The translations under genes and the position numbers were made by a program. A model generated the notes under the pieces. It did no database searches. It saw only the letters and a list, made by a program, of their open reading frames with translations, and was not told the origin of the DNA. This document shows, piece by piece, positions 8,878-17,211 of a stretch of 64,000 bases of DNA (position 1 is the stretch's first letter; the number at the start of each line of letters is the position of its first letter). The DNA comes from Paenibacillus caseinilyticus (GTDB lineage: Bacteria > Bacillota > Bacilli > Paenibacillales > NBRC-103111): NCBI RefSeq assembly GCF_027533645.1, contig NZ_JAQAGY010000001.1, positions 248,001-312,000 of the forward strand. The letters are read 5' to 3'.

Positions 8878-9627
8878 ATGGAACGCATCGCTCTCATCTC
8901 GGATATCCACGGCAATCTTCCCGCGCTGGAAGCGGTCGAAGAAGACCTGCGCTCCCGCGGCATCCGGCGGGTCATATGCCTTGGTGATCTCGTAGGCAAG
9001 GGACCTCAGCCCGCCGAGGCGGTGGAGAGGATCCGCGGGCTCTGCGAGCTTACCGTACAGGGCAACTGGGATCACGGCATCGGCACCCCGCAGGAGAAGG
9101 AAGCGGGCCTCTGGCAGCAGGAGCGGCTCAGCGCCGAACAGCTGCAGTATCTCGGCGGCCTGCCGTTCGCTGCGGACCTGCTCCTGAGCGGCCGGCGCAT
9201 CCGCCTCGTCCATGCTTCGGCGAAGAGCGTCTACCACCGGGTCTACCGCAAGTCCGATAAGAAAGAGAAGCTCGCCATGTTCGATAACACGGAGGCTGCA
9301 GGCGGCTTCCTCGGAGGAGACCAGACGCCGGATGTGGTCGGATACGCCGACATTCACGTGCCGTACCTTCAGACACTGAAGTCGAAGCACCGGCAGGGGC
9401 TCCTGCTGTTCAATACGGGTGCCGTGGGCGCACCGTACGACGGCCTCCCCCAGGCCAGTTACATCATTCTGGAAGGCGTACCGGATTCGGAGCGTCCCGG
9501 GCCTTTTTCGGTACAGATGGTGCGGGTCCCTTATGACACCGAACGTGCCATTGCGATAGCCGAACGCGTCGGTCTGCCGCAGCTCGAACGCTTCCGGTAC
9601 GAAATGCGAACCGGACTTGAACAATAA
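8878..9627 (+). CDS. Calcineurin-like metallophosphoesterase
   Basis: 249-aa cytosolic phosphoesterase of the YfcE/diadenosine-tetraphosphatase-like type. Metal-binding motifs appear in order: SDIHGNLPAL (D-x-H), CLGDLVGKGP (GD), GNWDHG (GNxDH), and later HASAKS and NTGAVGAP. AAAGGAGG lies 8 bases before the ATG. It is divergent from the CapA-like gene. The natural phosphodiester substrate is unknown. Confidence 0.9.
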   Translation: MERIALISDIHGNLPALEAVEEDLRSRGIRRVICLGDLVGKGPQPAEAVERIRGLCELTVQGNWDHGIGTPQEKEAGLWQQERLSAEQLQYLGGLPFAADLLLSGRRIRLVHASAKSVYHRVYRKSDKKEKLAMFDNTEAAGGFLGGDQTPDVVGYADIHVPYLQTLKSKHRQGLLLFNTGAVGAPYDGLPQASYIILEGVPDSERPGPFSVQMVRVPYDTERAIAIAERVGLPQLERFRYEMRTGLEQ

Positions 9628-9817
9628 GCGGACTCATTCATAGCAGCCCCTCACATGGGAGACAATGATATCCATGGAGAACGGCTGATCTTGGGTCCGC
9701 CGTCCCTCCGCCGCAGACAAGCTTGCCGCTTCGATGCATAGAGCAACCGGCCGGGTGGCCTGCACACGGAATGGAGCCCGCCGGTACGGATTCATCATAG
9801 AAAAGAGGCGATACCGT

Positions 9818-11041
9818 TTGCCCGGTTGGAGAACCAATCTTACCGTTCTTTGGGTGGGCCAATTCCTGGTTATGGCCGGCATGACCATGATCGTTCCCTT
9901 CCTCCCCCTGTATCTGCAGGAACTTGGGGTCACCGAACCTCATGCCCTGGCCACTTGGTCGGGCATCATCTTTGCCGGCAACTTCGTGACTTCGTTCGTC
10001 TTCCAGCCCCTGTGGGGCGGCCTCGCGGACCGGTACGGCCGCAAGGTCATGCTGCTGCGCTCGGGCTTCGGCATGGCGGTCGTGATGACGCTGATGGGCT
10101 TCGCCACCGGACCTTGGCACCTGCTCCTGCTGCGCCTGCTCAACGGCACGATCTCCGGATTCGTCCCCGCAGGCGTGGCGCTTATGTCCGCTACCGCCCC
10201 CCGCGAGCGGATGGGCTTCGCCATGGGGACGCTGCAGTCAGGCTCGGTCGCAGGATCGATCCTCGGTCCGCTGTTCGGGGGACTGCTCGCCGAGTGGATC
10301 GGCTTCCGGTATATCTTCTATATTACGGGCGGACTGCTCTTCCTTGCCTCGCTCCTGGCCGCCTTCCTGGTCAAAGAAACGTTCGACAGCAAGGCGGCAG
10401 CCAAGAAAGCAAAACAGTCCATGGCCGCGGCATTCGGGCAGCTGAGACGCATCCCCCAGCTGCCAGCGCTCTATGCCGTAACATTCCTGATCCAATTCTC
10501 ACTCCTGAGCGTCCTCCCGCTGCTTCCCTTGTTCGTGCAGCAGCTGCACGGGTCAGGAGACATGCTGGCGTTCTATGCAGGGCTCGTCGGTTCCATCACC
10601 GGCTTCTCCAACATGATCGCCTCGCCCCTGCTGGGGCGATGGTCCGACCGCATCGGCCCTGAGAAAATTCTCGCGGTATGCCTGGTCGGCGCTTCAGTGG
10701 CTTCCATTCCACAGGCGTTCGTACATAACGTGTGGCAGCTGTTCGCGGCCCGGTTCTTCCTCGGGATCTTCCTCGGAGGCCTGCTGCCGACCGTGAACAG
10801 CCTCATCCGCAAGTATACGCCCGGCGGAATGGAGAGCCGCTCGTACAGCTTCAACTCCAGCGCCCTGAGCCTCGGCAATATGCTCGGGCCTGTCGTCGGC
10901 GGCTTCGTATCGGGATATGTGACGATCCAGCAGCTCTTCCTGATCTCTTCGGTCCTGCTGTTCGTCAACGCGGTCTGGGTGTACAAATCGCTGCTTAGCC
11001 GGGTCAAAGGGACGGGTCCTGCAGCGGATTCGTCGTCCTAG
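9818..11041 (+). CDS. MFS drug-efflux-type transporter
   Basis: 407-aa, 12-TM major facilitator of the DHA1 class (MdtG-like). The loop 2-3 signature is clear (GGLADRYGRKVMLLRSG), and FVPAGVALMSATAPRERMG fits the drug:H+ antiporter pattern. The second half repeats it more weakly (GRWSDRIGPEKIL). TTG at 9818 is chosen as start: AGAGG is 9 bases upstream and the coding sequence then begins with the typical LPGWRTNLTVLWVGQF. The upstream in-frame ATG at 9734 would add a basic, non-homologous extension. A terminator shared with the convergent DinB gene follows. Confidence 0.92.
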   Translation: MPGWRTNLTVLWVGQFLVMAGMTMIVPFLPLYLQELGVTEPHALATWSGIIFAGNFVTSFVFQPLWGGLADRYGRKVMLLRSGFGMAVVMTLMGFATGPWHLLLLRLLNGTISGFVPAGVALMSATAPRERMGFAMGTLQSGSVAGSILGPLFGGLLAEWIGFRYIFYITGGLLFLASLLAAFLVKETFDSKAAAKKAKQSMAAAFGQLRRIPQLPALYAVTFLIQFSLLSVLPLLPLFVQQLHGSGDMLAFYAGLVGSITGFSNMIASPLLGRWSDRIGPEKILAVCLVGASVASIPQAFVHNVWQLFAARFFLGIFLGGLLPTVNSLIRKYTPGGMESRSYSFNSSALSLGNMLGPVVGGFVSGYVTIQQLFLISSVLLFVNAVWVYKSLLSRVKGTGPAADSSS

Positions 11042-11107
11042 CCTAGAAGGGCCGCCCAAGCCGATATAGCAGCAGACTTCGCAGCTTGCCAACTGGAGGG
11101 CATGCAG

Positions 11108-11149
11108 AAGAGCCTCCGTCCGTGACGATCACGGGCCCGGAGGCTCTTT
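11108..11149. terminator. Bidirectional terminator
   Basis: 11-bp stem AAGAGCCTCCG/CGGAGGCTCTT with a second inner stem CCGTGA/TCACGG and T run, between the convergent MFS and DinB genes. Confidence 0.85.
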
Positions 11150-11190
11150 AATTAGGTATACGCCAGGCGGGCTCTAGAGCATGCTCCCCA

Positions 11191-11691
11191 TCAGACCGGA
11201 GCTTCCATGCCCATAGCGGACCACTCTTCCTTGGAGGGACCGTACATCCCGGTCACCGGCAGACCTGCCTGACGCATCAGGATGGTGAGCTGGCCGCGGT
11301 GATGGATCTCGTGCTTGAGGAAGATGTACAGTGTCTCCCCCTTGGTCCAGCTCTGGCCGAAGAGATTCACCGTCTCCGCAAGCGATTCATTGCTCCACTG
11401 CTTCTGTACCGCCTCCAGTATAGCATGGGTTACCTGCCGGTAAGTCCCGGCAATCGAAGCGGCGGAAGCAGGCACGGGGCTGTCCGCAGCCGGGGCCTCG
11501 AAGGCCAGACCGGCTCCCGTCAGAAGCCCTTGCTGGGTATGTACGAGATGCCAGGCCAAATGGCCGAGATTCCGGTAGCCCGGTGCAATCTCTTGGGCGA
11601 GCGATGCATCCGTCAATGCATCGAGCAGCTTTTGGGTAGCTGTCGACTCATTCTCGTACTCGGCAATAAAGCTTTGAATCGTGGGATACAT
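11191..11691 (-). CDS. DinB-family protein
   Basis: 166-aa four-helix-bundle metalloprotein of the DinB/YfiT superfamily. The expected metal histidines are visible in LGHLAWHLVH (near residue 47) and in HEIHHRGQL (near residue 130). Members act as thiol-dependent transferases (for example with bacillithiol) or are uncharacterised damage-inducible proteins. A clear GGAGG is placed before the ATG. Transcribed alone, convergent with the MFS gene. Confidence 0.88.
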   Translation of the reverse strand: MYPTIQSFIAEYENESTATQKLLDALTDASLAQEIAPGYRNLGHLAWHLVHTQQGLLTGAGLAFEAPAADSPVPASAASIAGTYRQVTHAILEAVQKQWSNESLAETVNLFGQSWTKGETLYIFLKHEIHHRGQLTILMRQAGLPVTGMYGPSKEEWSAMGMEAPV

Positions 11692-11810
11692 AGATTAGCC
11701 TCCATTTCGGGTGGTGGGTTCTGCAGACTCCGACGCTGCGGACTGCTTTCTTCCAGTATACCCAAGCTCTGCTGACAACAGGCTGTCAGCGATCGAAGCC
11801 CTTCCTCCCC

Positions 11811-11861
11811 AAAATAAAAAATACCGCTCCTGGCCGCCCTAAAGGAGGAGGAAACGGTATC
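11811..11861 (-). terminator. Terminator of the O-methyltransferase gene
   Basis: On the minus strand CGATACCG and CCTCC/AGGAG arms pair and are followed by a run of six T then TATTTT. Confidence 0.75.
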
Positions 11862-12004
11862 GCTTGGATATCCGGAGCATATCCGGCTTGGGGCAGACTA
11901 GCCGGACATGCTCCGGAGCGACACAGGGGTTGAAGTGCATCCATAGCAGCGTGCACAGAGAGCCGCCTACTGCCCGGCAGGCCCTTCCGCATTTTACAGC
12001 CCCC

Positions 12005-12643
12005 TTAACGGACCCTCGCAAGGGCAAGCCCGTCGTAAGCCGGCAGCATCACGCCTTCGAGCCGCGGGTCCCCGGCAATCATCCGGTTGAACTCTCGCAT
12101 GCGGGTCACCCCGCTGCCCTTCTCCTCAGGATTCGTCGTCTTGCCGCGCATGAGCAGGTTATCCCCGATAATCAAGGCTCCCGGGTTCGCCAGCCGGATC
12201 GCCCACTCGAGGTAGTTGGGATAATTCCCTTTATCCGCGTCGATGAAGAACAGGTCGAACTTCCGGCCTTCTTCCTCCAGCGTCTTGAGACTGTCGAGCG
12301 CTTCGCCGATCCGGTACTCGACTTGATCGCCGTACCCCGCTTCCTCCAAATGCCTGCGTGCTACGGCCGCATACTCCGGGCTGAGCTCGAGCGAGTACAG
12401 CCGCCCGCCCTCGGGCAGTCCGCGGGCCAGGCAGATGCCGCTGTAGCCGCCGAGCGCGCCGATCTCAAGAACCTGCTTTGCCCCCGAGATGCCGACAAGC
12501 AGCGTAAGCAGCCGGCCGTATCCCGGCGCGATCGAGATATCGCGGATGCCGCCGGCCGCAAGGCCTTCTTTGACACGCTGGAGCTGAAGGTCCTCCCCAT
12601 ACAGGGATTCCATATATTGTTCGGCTGTTTCCTCCGCTGCCAT
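12005..12643 (-). CDS. SAM-dependent O-methyltransferase (COMT/TrmR-like)
   Basis: 212-aa class I methyltransferase of the O-methyltransferase family 3. It has the SAM-binding motif VLEIGALGGYSGICLARGL (about residue 60), the acidic LELSPEYAAVA, the DLFFIDADKGNYPNYLEWA metal-site segment and GALIIGDNLLMRG. Relatives include catechol O-methyltransferases and the tRNA hydroxyuridine methyltransferase TrmR, so RNA or a small catechol are both possible. The ATG at 12643 is chosen because AAGGGAG abuts the earlier ATG at 12652 and is 9 bases from this one. It is divergent from the RlmL-like gene. Confidence 0.88.
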   Translation of the reverse strand: MAAEETAEQYMESLYGEDLQLQRVKEGLAAGGIRDISIAPGYGRLLTLLVGISGAKQVLEIGALGGYSGICLARGLPEGGRLYSLELSPEYAAVARRHLEEAGYGDQVEYRIGEALDSLKTLEEEGRKFDLFFIDADKGNYPNYLEWAIRLANPGALIIGDNLLMRGKTTNPEEKGSGVTRMREFNRMIAGDPRLEGVMLPAYDGLALARVR

Positions 12644-12707
12644 TCCTGCCATCTCCCTTCACATCACCTGAAAGATCGTATATCTAAGCATCATATCGGA
12701 CCCGGCG

Positions 12708-12736
12708 TTGTATATTCCGGCCCAATCTCCTATACT
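12708..12736 (+). promoter_or_regulatory. Promoter of the RlmL-like gene
   Basis: TTGTAT, 17 bases, TATACT, about 60 bases before the ATG. Confidence 0.6.
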
Positions 12737-12799
12737 AGAGTATTGTATGGCTTTTGCCCCAGGAGATCAACCAGACTGAAAGACGGAGTGAACATTACC

Positions 12800-13981
12800 A
12801 TGTCTATGGATAAGATAGAATTGATCGCCACCGCCCCGATGGGGCTCGAAGCGGTCGTCGCCCGCGAAGTGCGGGAGCTCGGCTACGATGAGATTACGAC
12901 GGAGAACGGAAGAGTGACGTTCAAAGCCGATCTGCTCGCCATCGCCCGCGCCAACCTGTGGCTGCGCACCGCCGACCGCGTGCTTGTGAAGATGGGGCAA
13001 TTCGAGGCCCGCACCTTCGACGATCTGTTCGAAGGCGTGAAGGCGCTGCCTTGGCCGGACTGGATTCCCGAAGATGCGGAATTCCCGGTCGAAGGGCGGT
13101 CCCACAAATCCCAGCTGTCGAGCGTGCCCGCCTGCCAAGGGATCGTGAAGAAGGCTGTCGTGGAGAAAATGAAGCTGGAGTACGGAACCGAGTGGTTCCG
13201 CGAGACCGGCGGCCGCTATGTGATCGAAGTGGCGCTGCTGAACGATATCGCCACGATTACGCTCGACACGACCGGCCCCGGCCTCCACAAGCGCGGATAC
13301 CGCAAGCTCGTCACAGAAGCGCCGCTCAAAGAAACGATGGCGGCGGCGATGGTGCTGCTGAGCCGCTGGCAGGCGGAACGCCCGCTCTATGACCCGTTCT
13401 GCGGGTCGGGCACAATCCCGATTGAGGCGGCCATGATCGGTTGGAACATCGCCCCGGGCCTGCGCCGCACGTTCAACAGCGAAAGCTGGCCCGTCATCCC
13501 GCAGGAGCTGTGGGAGCAGGCCCGCGAAGAGGCGTACGATCTCGTGCGCGACGACGTGCCGCTGCAGATCACGGGCTCGGACATCGACCCGGAAGCGGTC
13601 GATGTGGCGCTGGCGGCCGCCAAAGCGGCGGGCCTCGCGAAGGAGCTGCGCCTCGAGGTGCTGCCCGTGTCGAAGATGGCGTCCCGCGGCGATTACGGCT
13701 GTATCATCACCAATCCGCCCTACGGCGAGCGGCTCGGCGACCAGAGAGAAGCTGAACGCGCTGTGCGCCAGCTCGGCTCGATCTACGTCCAGCTCCCGAC
13801 ATGGTCGGCATTCATCCTCTCTCCGGGGAAGCAGCTCGAGCTTCATATCGGCCGCCCTTCGGACAAGAAGCGCAAGCTGTTCAACGGCCGGATCGAGTGC
13901 AACCTCTACCAGTATTTCGCTCCCGGCGGCCTCTACGGCTGGCGCAAGGACAACGGCAGCGGCAAGAGCCCTGAAGCGTGA
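12800..13981 (+). CDS. RlmL/YpsC-like 23S rRNA (guanine-N2)-methyltransferase
   Basis: 393-aa class I RNA methyltransferase. The N-terminal half has a THUMP-like region (ELIATAPMGLEAVVAREVRE through RGYRKLVTEAPLKE). The C-terminal catalytic half has the SAM motif YDPFCGSGTIPIEAAMI and the NPPY motif in IITNPPYGERLGD, diagnostic of exocyclic-amine methylation. It corresponds to the N-terminal enzyme of E. coli RlmKL and to B. subtilis YpsC. GGAGTG lies 9 bases before the ATG. The open frame extends upstream to 11864, but that part is antisense to the O-methyltransferase gene and is not coding. The stop codon lies inside the terminator stem. Confidence 0.92.
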   Translation: MSMDKIELIATAPMGLEAVVAREVRELGYDEITTENGRVTFKADLLAIARANLWLRTADRVLVKMGQFEARTFDDLFEGVKALPWPDWIPEDAEFPVEGRSHKSQLSSVPACQGIVKKAVVEKMKLEYGTEWFRETGGRYVIEVALLNDIATITLDTTGPGLHKRGYRKLVTEAPLKETMAAAMVLLSRWQAERPLYDPFCGSGTIPIEAAMIGWNIAPGLRRTFNSESWPVIPQELWEQAREEAYDLVRDDVPLQITGSDIDPEAVDVALAAAKAAGLAKELRLEVLPVSKMASRGDYGCIITNPPYGERLGDQREAERAVRQLGSIYVQLPTWSAFILSPGKQLELHIGRPSDKKRKLFNGRIECNLYQYFAPGGLYGWRKDNGSGKSPEA

Positions 13982-14003
13982 TTTCACGCTTAGGGCTTTT
14001 TTT
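13967..14003 (+). terminator. Terminator overlapping the RlmL-like stop codon
   Basis: AGCCCT-GAAGCGTGA pairs with TCACGCTT-AGGGCT (one bulge-like mismatch) and leads into eight T. The TGA stop is the top of the stem. Confidence 0.85.
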
Positions 14004-14224
14004 GTCGCGGCGGGATGGGGATGGATGGGCGGATGGCAGCGGGCCTTACGGCGAACTGCCGATCAGCCTGAGCAAATGCTTGGAGGCAGGCCGCCCACTG
14101 AGTAGGGTCTAGCCCGATCCGGTACAGATCCGGCGGATCTGTGGCCTTCCGGACTGGCTAGACGGCACGCGGAAGCCCCCGCAGCCGTTACCCGGCCGTG
14201 GAGGATTTCCTTATCCGGTACGGT

Positions 14225-15142
14225 CTACCCGTCCGACTTCATTGAAGAGATCAAATCGTCCAGCACGCGGTCCGCTTCCTCGTAAGGCACCTGGCATGTT
14301 CCTGCCGCCTGGTGTCCTCCTCCGCCATGCTGGAACATCAGGGCGCCGATATTCGTCTTCGACGAGCGGTTCAGGATGCTGTGGCCGCAGGCGAAGACGC
14401 AGTTCTGCTTATTGCGCCCGTCGATCGCCCAGATCGACACGTTCTGCTCGGGATGCAGCGCATAGACCATGAACCGGTTCCCCGGGTAGATGGTCTCCAC
14501 ACCGCGCAGGTCCGTGATGATCACATTCCCATCCGTGCGGGTATGCTCTTCCAGCATCGCCCGGTACTCCCGATCCAGCTCGAAATACCGTTTGACCCGC
14601 TCCTGCACGTCGGGCAGATTCAGGATCTCCTCTGAGGACATGTGGGCGCAGTGCTCCACAAGATCCTCCATCAGCTGGTAGTTGCTGATCCGGTAATCCC
14701 GGTACCGGCCGAGCCCTGTCCGGGCGTCCATGATGAAGGACAGCAGATCCCAGCCCTTCGGCGTCAGAATGTCCTCTCGCGAGAACTGGGCGGAGTCGGC
14801 CTTGTCCACACCGGCCATAATGTCGTCGATGTCGCCGAACTTGTCCCTGCCGCCATAATAATCGTACACGACCCGTGCTGCGCTCGGTGCGATCCGCACT
14901 TCGCCTTCGTATACCGCCCCCATCTCCTGCGTGCGCTTCACTTCGCTGGAATGATGATCGAACCACAGGCCGCAGCCCGGCACATACGGGACATTCGCAA
15001 GTATGTCATCCGCCGTTACTTCTACGGTGCCGTCCTGCATATCTTTGGGATGCACGAATTTCATTTCATCGATCATACCGAGCTTACGCAGCAGCATGGC
15101 ACAGACCAAGCCGTCAAAATCCGAACGTGTAATGAGACGCAT
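14225..15142 (-). CDS. DHH-family phosphoesterase
   Basis: 305-aa DHH/DHHA1 phosphoesterase, likely cytosolic. The N-terminal metal motifs are TRSDFDGLVCA (residues 5-15) and WFDHHSSE (near residue 60). The C-terminal DHHA1 substrate motif is HGGGGHQAAGTC (near 275). This subgroup is annotated as exopolyphosphatase-like or oligoribonuclease-like; NrnA-type or c-di-AMP-type activity cannot be decided from sequence. GGGAGG precedes the ATG. Confidence 0.88.
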   Translation of the reverse strand: MRLITRSDFDGLVCAMLLRKLGMIDEMKFVHPKDMQDGTVEVTADDILANVPYVPGCGLWFDHHSSEVKRTQEMGAVYEGEVRIAPSAARVVYDYYGGRDKFGDIDDIMAGVDKADSAQFSREDILTPKGWDLLSFIMDARTGLGRYRDYRISNYQLMEDLVEHCAHMSSEEILNLPDVQERVKRYFELDREYRAMLEEHTRTDGNVIITDLRGVETIYPGNRFMVYALHPEQNVSIWAIDGRNKQNCVFACGHSILNRSSKTNIGALMFQHGGGGHQAAGTCQVPYEEADRVLDDLISSMKSDG

Positions 15143-15162
15143 CTAAGGCCCTCCCGGTAAAT

Positions 15163-15224
15163 TAGTTCAATAGAACTATTTCTATAGTCACGATCATTAT
15201 AGATGCTGCACCAATCGTTTACAA
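15163..15224 (-). promoter_or_regulatory. Promoter plus palindrome of the DHH gene
   Basis: TTGTAA (15224-15219), 17 bases, TATAAT (15201-15196) on the minus strand. Downstream of the start point lies the perfect 6-bp inverted repeat TAGTTC-AATA-GAACTA (15163-15178), which could be an operator or a 5'-UTR hairpin. Confidence 0.6.
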
Positions 15225-15383
15225 TCACATTTGTCACACTTTGGCTGAATTTCCCATCCCCGCAAGCCCCACGCGTGGCTTCGCCGGAAGAGCCGGTTCC
15301 TTCCTTACAGTCTGCCCGATGAGCCCGCCAATCTTGCAAGGAATTCCCACAGTTCGCTCCGGCGAGTTACTTTCTACGAATTC

Positions 15384-15428
15384 AAAAAAAGCATACTCCC
15401 GCATCCTGAAGGACACAAAAGTATGCTT
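15384..15428 (-). terminator. Terminator of the DUF2935 gene
   Basis: On the minus strand AGCATACT and AGTATGCT arms, with an inner TGTCCT/AGGAT stem, end in seven T. Confidence 0.85.
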
Positions 15429-15461
15429 GATACACTTTTTACTTGCGGGACAGACAGAGAA

Positions 15462-16274
15462 TCAGCCTTCCGTCCGGCTCCGGGTCGGATCGCAGCCCGG
15501 CGGCTTCACCTCCGCCGTCTCCGACAGCTTCACGAGATAGTAGCATTCCTCCCGCGCCATATGATCGGCCATCAGGGGTGTGAGCGTGCCGAGCGCTTCA
15601 TTGCCGAGCCTCAGCTCCTCCAGCTCGCTAAGAAACTGGCGGAAGAGCACCATCTCCAACTCGACTTCCCGGTTGAGTCGGGCCAGCGCGGGGAAGCGCT
15701 TCTGATGCGTCCGCAGGAATCCTGCCAGCTCGACCGCCTTCAGGTAATAGTCGCGGAACTGCCGGTCGAACGTCCTCGCCATCTCGGTCAGCCGGGTCTC
15801 CGACATGTCGATCTCCCCGGCGATGGAGGCCGCATGGCCGTATGCGTCCTGAAGCCAGACCAGGTGATGGTGCAGCTCGCCCCAGACCGGCGCCGGCTGC
15901 CCCGCAGACAAATAACCGAGAATTCGAAGATACTCCTCCAGCTCGTTCACCATATGGTTCAGGAAGGACGGCGACAGCCGGAGGCCGATCCGGCCTGTCA
16001 AATGGCGCTCCAATAGATGGAGCTTAAATCCCCTGAAGGCCTGGGCTTCCCTGGCCGCCTCGCCCGTCAGCTCCAGCAGCGCTGCCGCGGACAGCCCTCC
16101 CCGGGCTCTCTCCAGCAGGCCGTCCAGGGTGCCGACGAACGCCGACGCCTTCTCGAGCTCCGCCGTTTCGTCCGCCGATAAGCCTTCCTGGATGAATCTC
16201 GCGTGGTCGCCCAGCACCTGCAGCCAGAAGCGGTGCTCGAACAGCGCCGATCTCACAAACCCGTTTGCACTCAT
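15462..16274 (-). CDS. DUF2935 protein
   Basis: 270-aa, all-helical protein of the DUF2935 family found in Firmicutes, built as two similar halves: FEHRFWLQVLGDHARFIQ near the N-terminus and WGELHHHLVWLQDAYGHA in the second half. The repeated His/Glu positions (FEHRFW...DH, HH...H, E) suggest a ferritin-like di-metal helical bundle. The role is unknown. GCAGGAGG lies 6 bases before the ATG. Confidence 0.82.
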   Translation of the reverse strand: MSANGFVRSALFEHRFWLQVLGDHARFIQEGLSADETAELEKASAFVGTLDGLLERARGGLSAAALLELTGEAAREAQAFRGFKLHLLERHLTGRIGLRLSPSFLNHMVNELEEYLRILGYLSAGQPAPVWGELHHHLVWLQDAYGHAASIAGEIDMSETRLTEMARTFDRQFRDYYLKAVELAGFLRTHQKRFPALARLNREVELEMVLFRQFLSELEELRLGNEALGTLTPLMADHMAREECYYLVKLSETAEVKPPGCDPTRSRTEG

Positions 16275-16332
16275 GCGCAGCCTCCTGCTTCTCCCTCTAG
16301 GGAATATGTAAGGTCAAGAGCATGATATGCAC

Positions 16333-16356
16333 AAAAGCCCAGATGGTGTCTGGGCT
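16333..16356 (-). terminator. Terminator of the 99-aa gene
   Basis: AGCCCAGA-TGGTG-TCTGGGCT with a TTTTG run on the minus strand. Confidence 0.75.
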
Positions 16357-16404
16357 CGAATCAGCAGATGAATGCCACGGGAGAGTATCTGTCGTTCGTC
16401 GGAC

Positions 16405-16704
16405 TTAGGAATTGCTGGCAGTCTTCACCCGGCAATCCAGATAATCGAACAGCGGCAGGAACACATCGTTGTTCGCTTCGCACCGGACCGACAGCTTTAC
16501 CTCTCCGCGCCAATAAAAATTAATGATTTGCCGGCTGCGGCCTTTGACCATCTCCACATCCCAATACGGCGACGTCAGCTCATAGACGTCACGGTTCACG
16601 AACATCTTCGGCCCTTCACTGGATAAAAAGACGCCTACGAAATCCTTGCCCACCTTCGTGTAAAATCCTTTTCGGCTCATAATGCTGCGTTCCTGCTCCG
16701 GCAT
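16405..16704 (-). CDS. Conserved hypothetical protein, 99 aa
   Basis: Small soluble protein of no family I recognise. It is rich in beta-type alternation (DFVGVFLSSEGPKMFVNRDVYELTS ... QIINFYWRGEVKLSV) and has one Cys (CEAN). The ATG at 16704 is preferred: AAGGAG sits 9 bases upstream, whereas the longer start at 16722 has its nearest purine-rich motif about 18 bases away. It has its own terminator and is probably monocistronic. Confidence 0.7.
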   Translation of the reverse strand: MPEQERSIMSRKGFYTKVGKDFVGVFLSSEGPKMFVNRDVYELTSPYWDVEMVKGRSRQIINFYWRGEVKLSVRCEANNDVFLPLFDYLDCRVKTASNS

Positions 16705-16722
16705 TCCCGTCCACTCCTTCAT

Positions 16723-17016
16723 TTCTGATCAAAGCCCAATCCTTCCAAATCAAAAGGACTCCCCGGAAGCGGGAGCCTCATCTATTTGCGTCGCGCAGCG
16801 CCCGAGAACAGCCGGCAGCCATAACTCGGCGCTTTGCGGCGCATACCGTTGTTCCGCGTCCCCACCGTTCGGGCCGCTTCGGCAGCTAAACTCGGAATTT
16901 GTCTGATTATGCAAAAGAATTCATCTTTAAGAATAAGAGATGGGAAGCACCGGGTATATAGTTCTTAGTGCCTATTTTTTCACAATTAGATCATGATTGG
17001 ACCTAACTCATGCCAA
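16723..17016. other. Gene-free interval
   Basis: About 290 bases upstream of the 99-aa gene and next to a dispersed repeat. It turns AT-rich after about 16900. No ORF with a ribosome binding site and no RNA motif recognised. Confidence 0.4.
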
Positions 17017-17107
17017 AACAAGATAAACGGCTTCGCCGTCCTTTAAGGGCGATGCGCATTTATAAGAATATCTAAGCGTACAGGATCGAGCCCTGGCGAG
17101 ATCTAAA
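17017..17107 (+). repeat. Dispersed intergenic repeat, copy A
   Basis: About 90 bp sharing long blocks with copies near 28.6 kb (inverted) and 53.9 kb: AAGATAAACGGCTTCGC at the left, TTTATAAGAA in the middle and GGATCGAG-CCTGGCGAGAT at the right. The first half folds as ATAAACG...CGTTTAT around an inner GTCC/GGAC stem. Copy A is the most diverged (the right-hand stem arms have drifted). Confidence 0.75.
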
Positions 17108-17117
17108 TGATTAGATA

Positions 17118-17155
17118 CTAAAAAAGACCCGTTATCATAACTCATAACAGGTCTT
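17118..17155 (-). terminator. Terminator of the phytase-like gene
   Basis: On the minus strand AAGACC-TGTTAT pairs with ATAACGGGTCTT and ends in six T. Confidence 0.85.
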
Positions 17156-17211
17156 CCATCAACGTCCAAGCCAAGGGGACTGCCGGCAGCCCCCTCTTCC
17201 CTCCCCCGCTT

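Noticed and set aside
11864-12799. N-terminal extension of the RlmL-like ORF
   Set aside because: Antisense to the O-methyltransferase; a proper ATG with ribosome binding site and promoter is at 12800.
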